Shown: positions 1-5,173 of the stretch, one piece after another
Position numbering within the stretch: the stretch's first letter is position 1
How the letters are laid out: each line of letters starts with the position of its first letter
Assembly: GCA_013816415.1 (NCBI GenBank)
Contig: JACDEN010000154.1
Coordinates: forward strand, 1-6,573
DNA from: Planctomycetota bacterium
Lineage (GTDB): Bacteria > Planctomycetota > UBA11346
DNA length: 6,573 bases
Direction of reading: 5' to 3'
Notes under the pieces: generated by a model
The model's database searches: none
What the model was told of the DNA's origin: nothing
What the model saw: only the letters and a program-made list of their open reading frames with translations
Translations under genes and position numbers: made by a program

Positions 1-666
1 AGCCGCGAAACGGAAATTTTGTTCGACCAGCAGGATCGTGAACCCTTGTGCCTTGAGCTCGGCGATGGTTCGGCCGATCTGCTGGACGATCACCGGCGCG
101 AGTCCCTCCGTCGGTTCATCGAGCAGCAGCAGCGCCGGGTCGTGCAGGAGAGCGCGTGCGATCGACAGCCGCTGCTTCATCCCGCGCGAGAGGTGCTCGA
201 CCGGATCGTCAGCCTTCCGCGACAGGTCGACCAGGTCGAGGACATCGCGCACGACGGGACCCGTGGCCCTGCCATCGACTCCGTTGATCGATGCGAAGAA
301 CCGCAGGTAGTCGGCACAGGTGAGCCCATCATAGACTCCGAACGAGTCGGGCACCCAGCCGATGAGCTTGCGGATCAGTTGCGGATTCCGAACGACATCG
401 ATTCCGCCGACCAGGACGCGCCCGCGCATCGGCCGGACCAGCGTCGCCAGCACGCGCATGGTGGTGGACTTGCCCGCTCCATTCGGCCCGATCAGCCCGA
501 GGATCGCTCCTTCCGGAACGCTCAGGCTGAGATCGTCGACGGCCCGGCTTCCCGAGAAGGGCCGATCGCCCTTGGTCGCGGCGATGGCAGCCAGCAGCAG
601 CGGGCGCTCGCTGGCAGCGACGCCGACGCCGCCGAAGTACACCACTAGGTTTTCGATGGTGATCAT
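1..666 (-). CDS. ABC-2-type exporter ATPase B, 3' end off the window; C-terminal part is LivF-like (chimeric)
   Basis: This is the first 222 residues of a cytoplasmic ATP-binding subunit, and no stop is reached before position 1. Visible motifs are Walker A GPNGAGKST at about residues 60-68, an unusual Q-loop with Asp in place of Gln (GWVPDSFGVYDGLT, 103-116), signature LSRGMKQRL (159-167) and Walker B LLLLDEP (179-185). Up to Walker B it closely follows ATPase A upstream (VPDxFGVY, LSRGMKQRLS, ARxLLHDP). After Walker B it changes family: DEPTEGLAPVIVQQIGRT, then GFTILLVEQNFRFAA, which is the pattern of LivF, where the D-loop is EGLAP and the H-loop His is replaced in VEQN. ATPase A has SGLDP and SSH here. 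Relative to ATPase A there are also about 26 extra Ala/Leu-rich residues near residues 13-41. The ATG overlaps the stop of permease B (ATGA) and no clear ribosome binding site is seen, so translation is probably coupled. The gene is secure; the LivF-like end may be an assembly join. Confidence 0.9.
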   Translation of the reverse strand, partial: MITIENLVVYFGGVGVAASERPLLLAAIAATKGDRPFSGSRAVDDLSLSVPEGAILGLIGPNGAGKSTTMRVLATLVRPMRGRVLVGGIDVVRNPQLIRKLIGWVPDSFGVYDGLTCADYLRFFASINGVDGRATGPVVRDVLDLVDLSRKADDPVEHLSRGMKQRLSIARALLHDPALLLLDEPTEGLAPVIVQQIGRTIAELKAQGFTILLVEQNFRFAA

Positions 667-2273
667 GCGCGCAGCAGCAGCGCGGCGGCGCGCGAAAGGC
701 AGACATGGCGGATCACCAGCAGGAGGCTGAGATGCAACACGCACCACAGCACGATCGGCGTGGCGTCCATGTTCCCGGATCCGACGAGAAGGCCGTAGGT
801 CTCCATCGCCAGTGGGGTGAAGGATGACAGCAGATTCGCGGGACCCTCCATGCGGTAGCCGCCCACCATCAGCAGCAGGAACTGCAGGATCAGTCCTCCA
901 CCGAGCCAGATCACGGTGGCGATGACCGCGGTGACCATGGCGCGGATCCGGTTGGTGATGACCAGCCCGATCCAGACGGCCAACCAGGCCATCAGGGGCA
1001 GCAGGATCGAAATGGTCAGCACATGGCCGAGGATATTATCATCGCCGCTGCTGCCGAACGCCGTCGGCCTCCCCACCAGGGGATAGAGGACGACGGTGAG
1101 CAGCGGCACGCACAGGGCGATCAGGATGCGATAGAGTGCCCGCATCTTCTGCCTGATGATCGATTTCGGCGAGATGCTCGTGGTCAGCAGCACATCGAGC
1201 GTCTGCCCCGATCGTTCCCCGGCGATCAGGCTCGTACCGAGCACCAGCAGCACGAGCACCACCAGCGGCAGGAGGAGGATGTAGAGCCAGAGATGGTTCG
1301 ACATGCCCCCTGACACCAGTCCGATATACCCGGCGATCAACAGTTCGATGGGAACGAGGAGGCGAATGAGGTAGCGCCAATTGGCGAGCGATCGCCGGTT
1401 GAATTCCAGCCACGCGATGGGCTGAGACACCGGCAAGGACACCACGCGCCGGCGCCGCCCGAGCAGCTCGTCGCCGCGATTGAACAACCGGTCCAACCCC
1501 CGGAAGATGCCCAATACCGGATTGCCGCCGGAGGCCCGTGCCCTCCAGGCCAGCACCGAGCTCGCGATGACCAGCATGACCACCACCGTCGCCAGGACGT
1601 GCCGCGCGTTCGGCCACAGCTGCAGGGACGTTCCTGAACTGCCCAGATGCGAGACCATATCGATCGCAAGCCATGGCGCGATCGCTGGTGGAACCAGGAA
1701 GTCGACCGTCATGACCCCGACGTACGCGGCGATGAAGGCCGCCACCGTCGAGCGGAACCACGCGCTCATCAGGATCGCGAACGCTCCCACCTGGAGGTAC
1801 AGCAGCAGCAGGACGGCGGAACCTGCCACCAGGAAGTCCGCGGAAAATCCGCCGTAGGCATAGGCCATGGCTGCCAACGGCAACGCGAGCACCAGGAATC
1901 CGGACATGATCAGGACCCGCGACAGCCATTTCTGCAGCACCAGCTTCGCCGGAGTCAGCGGCGTGAGCAGCAGCAGGATCAGGGATCCGGTCTCCTTCTC
2001 CTGCGTGAACGCTCCAGCGGTGATCGCGGGCATGACGATCAGGATCCCGATGGCCTGCATCCGGAACAGGAATTCGAACAGCATGCCACCTTGGCCGAGC
2101 AGGCTCGCTCCCTGTGCACCGTACATCTGCGACATCTGCAACTGGACGACGCCGTAGACACCCACCAGGGCCACCGCATAGATCACCCGGGCGACATAGG
2201 TCCGGCGGCGGTTCGCATGCTCGATCAGCTCCTTGCCGAGCAGCGGCAGACTCACGGATGTCCAGCGGCTCAT
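663..2273 (-). CDS. ABC-2-type permease B (two-module membrane protein)
   Basis: This 536-residue integral membrane protein is the likely transmembrane subunit of an ABC-2-type exporter; its substrate is unknown. It opens with the cytosolic motif LPLLGKELIEHANRRRTY (9-26). About 12 hydrophobic segments follow, near 27-46, 64-88, 117-140, 146-171, 177-197, 224-243, 300-321, 328-350, 379-400, 415-439, 445-469 and 503-522. Two related core motifs are present: EKETGSLILLLLTPLTP (92-108) and AGERSGQTLDVLLTTSISP (351-369). The first half resembles the second, so the chain looks like two fused modules. It is clearly paralogous to permease A (NRRSLANWRYLIRLLVP here, NRRSLSNWRYLVRLFVP there). The chosen ATG overlaps the stop of the 71-residue gene (ATGA) and places the N-terminal motif as in the paralogues; the frame stays open upstream to 2396, but that part is unlike a permease and runs through the neighbour. 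Only a weak G-rich ribosome binding site is seen. Confidence 0.95.
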   Translation of the reverse strand: MSRWTSVSLPLLGKELIEHANRRRTYVARVIYAVALVGVYGVVQLQMSQMYGAQGASLLGQGGMLFEFLFRMQAIGILIVMPAITAGAFTQEKETGSLILLLLTPLTPAKLVLQKWLSRVLIMSGFLVLALPLAAMAYAYGGFSADFLVAGSAVLLLLYLQVGAFAILMSAWFRSTVAAFIAAYVGVMTVDFLVPPAIAPWLAIDMVSHLGSSGTSLQLWPNARHVLATVVVMLVIASSVLAWRARASGGNPVLGIFRGLDRLFNRGDELLGRRRRVVSLPVSQPIAWLEFNRRSLANWRYLIRLLVPIELLIAGYIGLVSGGMSNHLWLYILLLPLVVLVLLVLGTSLIAGERSGQTLDVLLTTSISPKSIIRQKMRALYRILIALCVPLLTVVLYPLVGRPTAFGSSGDDNILGHVLTISILLPLMAWLAVWIGLVITNRIRAMVTAVIATVIWLGGGLILQFLLLMVGGYRMEGPANLLSSFTPLAMETYGLLVGSGNMDATPIVLWCVLHLSLLLVIRHVCLSRAAALLLRA

Positions 2274-2485
2274 GGTCCGCCCCGACGCAGCAGGCGTTCG
2301 GACAGGGCCAACGAGGTCCCGCGCAGGATCCGCCAGACCAGCACGTGGAACCCCACGTACACGACACCGAACCAGCAGGACGAATGCGCGAGCCACCCAT
2401 CCTCATAGGTGCGCTTGCGCGCCGAGATCTCGAGCAGCTCCTTGGAGAGCAGCGGCAGTCGCGGAACCAGACGCCAGCTAGCCAT
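2270..2485 (-). CDS. 71-residue mini-permease, apparently an internally deleted ABC-2 permease
   Basis: The first 27 residues contain LPLLSKELLEISARKRTY, the same N-terminal motif that starts permeases A and B. The remaining ~44 residues hold one hydrophobic segment (about 36-54) and end in SLALSERLLRRGGP, which resembles the tail of permease A (ATARDLAGRFLRR). Everything that normally lies between, some 450-500 residues with both core motifs and about ten helices, is missing, yet the frame is kept. The start ATG overlaps the stop of permease A by 8 bases, and GGAG lies 8 bases upstream. The stop overlaps the ATG of permease B (ATGA). Alone it cannot form an ABC permease. It may be a decaying third paralogue retained because translation of permease B depends on it, or a small membrane partner with a role of its own. 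Homology of the short C-terminal part is inferred by eye and is less certain than that of the N-terminus. Confidence 0.75.
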   Translation of the reverse strand: MASWRLVPRLPLLSKELLEISARKRTYEDGWLAHSSCWFGVVYVGFHVLVWRILRGTSLALSERLLRRGGP

Positions 2486-4244
2486 GGGAAACGCTCCGGC
2501 GCAGGAATCGTCCCGCCAGGTCGCGGGCGGTGGCGCGCAGGCACATCCAGAGGACGAGATATCCGCTCAAGGCGACAAACGGCACTCCCAGCTCCATGCC
2601 CCAGGCCACCCTGAATTCATGATCATCGTTCATGAGCAGCAGGCCGACCGGACTGGAGGCCTGCAGAGCGTGGAAAAACGTCTCCTCCCGGCCGTAATAA
2701 TCGTTGTAATAATAGTAATTACGGTGGTCACCGAAAATGGACTCGAGTCCGGACAGCAGCAAGGGAACGCCAGCCAACCAGATCATGGAGATGATGACCA
2801 CGGCGATCATCGCCTGATTGCGGCGCGGTGAAACGATACCGCAGATGATGGCGATCCAGGTGAAGCACGGCAGGAACACCACCGCCGCAGCGGCTCGCAC
2901 CAGGCAGCGGGTGGCATCCATGTGGCCCATGTAGTAATCGAACCAGATGGTGAGCAGGACGAGCGCGAGCAGGGCGCCTTGGATGCGGCGCAGCGCGCTG
3001 GCCTTCTGCGTGAGGATCTGCCGCGGCGAGATCGGGGTGGTCAGCAGCACGTCGAGCGTCTGATGGGTGCGTTCGCCGGCGATGAGCCCGGCTCCCAGCG
3101 CCATCAGCGCGAGCGTGCCCGATGCCAGCACGGCGTAGTAGGCCATCGACTGGAGCGTGTCTGCCCATTCGCGGTCGACGTTCACCGAAAACAGCACCAT
3201 CGCCAGGATCGCGACGGAGTAGACCGGCACGAACAGACGGACGAGATAGCGCCAATTCGACAGCGACCGTCGATTCAGTTCACGCCAGGCAACCGGATTC
3301 ATGAGCGGCAGCTCGAGCGACGAGGTGCGGCCGATCCGCGCATCCAGGCGTTGAAAAGTCGCGTCGAGGAACCGGAACAACCGCAGGAAGGGGTTCGATC
3401 CGGACAGGTCGGCGCGCCGCACGATGAAAAGACGGGCGAGCAGCAAGAATACCGGGATCGACAGCAGCGCGGGCAGCGAAGTCGTGAGGACATCGCACAC
3501 GAAGTCCAAGTCGAATGACAAGGTCCTCCCGAACTGCTGCCGGAATGCCTGGAGCGGGAAGATGCCGCTCGCCAATTTCCAGAAATGGATGCCGCCGCTG
3601 GAGGATTGATAAAATGAATAAGACAGCTGCTCCATGAGGTAGGGCCCCATGTAGAGCACGGCCTCAAGGATATACGTGAGACAGAACGCTCCTGTCGAGG
3701 TCCGGCACCACGCGCTCACGGCGATGGAGAGAGCTGCGAGCTGCAGACAGGTGAGGATCAGTACGTAGATAAAGAGGAACAGCGTCTCGACATCGAGTCC
3801 GCCATACGCATAGGCGATACTGAAAAGAGGAAGCGCGAGCATCAGGATCGCCATGGTCGACAGCACGCGTCCCAGACACTTCTGCAACACCAGCCCGAAA
3901 GGACTCATCGGAGTCAACAGCAGCAGCACCAGGGATCCCTGCTCCTTCTCGACCGTGATCACCCCAGCGGTCATCGCGGGCATGAACACGCACACCCCGA
4001 TGAACAGGCACTCGAACAATCTCAGACAGAGGAACCCTCCTTTCCCGATCATGTCAAACAGAGGATCGCCGTCCCCGAGCTCCTGCTGATAGGCGATCGC
4101 GAACGCGACGAGCAGCAGCAGCGCCAGCACGACTCGGATGACATAAGTGCGTCGTCGCGATGCGATCTCGAGCAATTCCTTTCCCAGCAGCGGAAACGAC
4201 GGCATCGCGCGCGCGAATGACAGCTTCCGCCGCCCGGCGATCAC
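2478..4244 (-). CDS. ABC-2-type permease A (two-module membrane protein)
   Basis: This is a 588-residue membrane protein if started at the GTG that overlaps the stop of ATPase A, or 575 residues from the ATG at 4205. GTG is preferred because GAGG lies 10 bases upstream and the GTGA overlap matches the other junctions; the ATG has no ribosome binding site. In ATG numbering, the motif FPLLGKELLEIASRRRTY (4-21) is followed by about 12 hydrophobic segments, near 23-38, 57-79, 113-134, 142-164, 171-190, 240-262, 321-341, 355-375, 408-422, 438-457, 465-485 and 539-556. Two core motifs occur, EKEQGSLVLLLLTPMSP (86-102) and AGERTHQTLDVLLTTPISP (375-393 approx.), as in permease B. This fits the membrane subunit of an ABC-2-type exporter working with ATPase A just upstream; the substrate is unknown. 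A tyrosine run NYYYYNDYYG (496-505) lies in the last large loop between the final two helices. The last 8 bases overlap the 71-residue gene. Confidence 0.95.
   Translation of the reverse strand: MIAGRRKLSFARAMPSFPLLGKELLEIASRRRTYVIRVVLALLLLVAFAIAYQQELGDGDPLFDMIGKGGFLCLRLFECLFIGVCVFMPAMTAGVITVEKEQGSLVLLLLTPMSPFGLVLQKCLGRVLSTMAILMLALPLFSIAYAYGGLDVETLFLFIYVLILTCLQLAALSIAVSAWCRTSTGAFCLTYILEAVLYMGPYLMEQLSYSFYQSSSGGIHFWKLASGIFPLQAFRQQFGRTLSFDLDFVCDVLTTSLPALLSIPVFLLLARLFIVRRADLSGSNPFLRLFRFLDATFQRLDARIGRTSSLELPLMNPVAWRELNRRSLSNWRYLVRLFVPVYSVAILAMVLFSVNVDREWADTLQSMAYYAVLASGTLALMALGAGLIAGERTHQTLDVLLTTPISPRQILTQKASALRRIQGALLALVLLTIWFDYYMGHMDATRCLVRAAAAVVFLPCFTWIAIICGIVSPRRNQAMIAVVIISMIWLAGVPLLLSGLESIFGDHRNYYYYNDYYGREETFFHALQASSPVGLLLMNDDHEFRVAWGMELGVPFVALSGYLVLWMCLRATARDLAGRFLRRSVSHG
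2494..2497 (-). promoter_or_regulatory. Ribosome binding site of the 71-residue mini-permease
   Basis: GGAG on the minus strand lies 8 bases before the ATG at 2485-2483, within the last codons of permease A. It supports real translation of the 71-residue frame and not only a read-through remnant. Confidence 0.6.
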
Positions 4245-5173
4245 GCGGTCTTGCCCTCGGTCAGCTTCATGAACGCGGTCTCCATATCCAAGGCCTCGGG
4301 CTGGAACATGCGGATGCGTCCGCCGAGCTTGTGGATGGCGTCGTGCAGATCCTCGACGGCGAGTTCGCCCTCTCGCCATTGGATCGCCAAGCGGTCGGCC
4401 TGGGGCTCGACTCCGCTGATTCCCGGCATCGCGCGGATGGCGGCGATGAGTGCATCGGTCGGGTTCACCAGCTGGACGTGGACCACGCGCATCAGGTTCA
4501 GCCGCCGGAAGATCTCCTCGAGCGGACCTTCGGCCATCATCTGGCCCGCTTCGATGATGCCGATGCGTGTGCACAGCTGCGCAAGCTCGTGGAGGATATG
4601 GCTCGAGATGATGATGGTCTTGCCGAGCCGCTGCAGCTCCTTGAGCAGTTCGCGCATCTCGATGCGGGCGCGCGGATCCAGGCCCGACGCCGGCTCGTCC
4701 AAAAGCAGCAGTTCGGGGTCGTGCAGCAGCACCCGGGCCAGCGACAGACGCTGCTTCATGCCGCGCGAGAGACCGTCGACCGGGGCATCGATCTTGCCGC
4801 CGAGGTCGGTGAGGGCGAGCGCGTCGCCGATCAGCCCCTCGCGCTTGCCCCGTTCGATCTCGTACGCCGCGGCGAAGAAATGCAGGTATTCGCGCACCGT
4901 CAGATCCTCGTAGACGCCGAAGAAGTCGGGCACGTAGCCGATGTTGCGGCGTATCTTCGCGGGATTCTTCACCACGTCGACGCCGCCGATCGTCACCGTT
5001 CCGCCGGAGGGCTTGAGCAGCGTCGCCAGCACCTTGATGGTCGATGACTTGCCCGCGCCGTTGGGGCCGATGAAACCGAACAGCTCGCCCTTCGGGATCT
5101 CGAAGCTGATGTCCTTCACCGCCTCGAACTTTCCGTAGCGGACCCGCAGATGGGAAATGGTGACGAAGGACAT
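4241..5173 (-). CDS. ABC-2-type exporter ATPase A
   Basis: This 310-residue cytoplasmic ATPase should power export through the permease(s) encoded immediately downstream. In order it shows Walker A GPNGAGKSS (36-44), Q-loop region GYVPDFFGVYEDLT (79-92) with Asp83 where most ABC ATPases have Gln, signature LSRGMKQRL (135-143), Walker B LLLLDE (155-160) with catalytic Glu160, D-loop SGLDP (163-167) and switch His192 in SSH. All the ATP-hydrolysis residues are therefore present. Residues ~225-310 form a C-terminal extension of the kind common in NatA/DrrA-like exporter ATPases. The ATG is chosen because AGGAG lies 7 bases upstream and it overlaps the stop of the preceding gene by one base (TGATG). 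The frame is open further upstream to 5407, but that part lies inside the neighbour and does not resemble an ABC protein. The family call is firm; the substrate is unknown. Confidence 0.97.
   Translation of the reverse strand: MSFVTISHLRVRYGKFEAVKDISFEIPKGELFGFIGPNGAGKSSTIKVLATLLKPSGGTVTIGGVDVVKNPAKIRRNIGYVPDFFGVYEDLTVREYLHFFAAAYEIERGKREGLIGDALALTDLGGKIDAPVDGLSRGMKQRLSLARVLLHDPELLLLDEPASGLDPRARIEMRELLKELQRLGKTIIISSHILHELAQLCTRIGIIEAGQMMAEGPLEEIFRRLNLMRVVHVQLVNPTDALIAAIRAMPGISGVEPQADRLAIQWREGELAVEDLHDAIHKLGGRIRMFQPEALDMETAFMKLTEGKTA
4255..4258 (-). promoter_or_regulatory. Possible ribosome binding site of permease A
   Basis: GAGG on the minus strand lies 10 bases before the GTG at 4244-4242. 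No comparable motif precedes the alternative ATG at 4205, so this favours the GTG start. The spacing is on the long side, so support is moderate. Confidence 0.45.

Noticed and set aside
121..133. CAG/CTG-type triplet repeats here and elsewhere as microsatellites
   Set aside because: They code for leucine runs such as LLLL in Walker B and in membrane helices, and are explained by the proteins.
19..648. Long plus-strand frame opposite ATPase B
   Set aside because: Its translation is Arg/Asp/Gln-rich and low-complexity, with no domain; it mirrors the codon pattern of the real gene on the other strand in GC-rich DNA.
2274..2396. Upstream extension of permease B
   Set aside because: It runs through the 71-residue gene in another frame, and the N-terminal motif would no longer lie at the start as in permease A and the mini-permease.
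2691..2727. AT-rich patch as a promoter or regulatory site
   Set aside because: It is fully explained by Tyr and Asn codons inside permease A, and no -10/-35 pair is apparent.
4160..5047. 295-codon plus-strand frame opposite ATPase A
   Set aside because: It is the antisense shadow of a clear ABC ATPase with all its motifs; the His/Asp/Gln/Arg-rich product is typical of such shadows.
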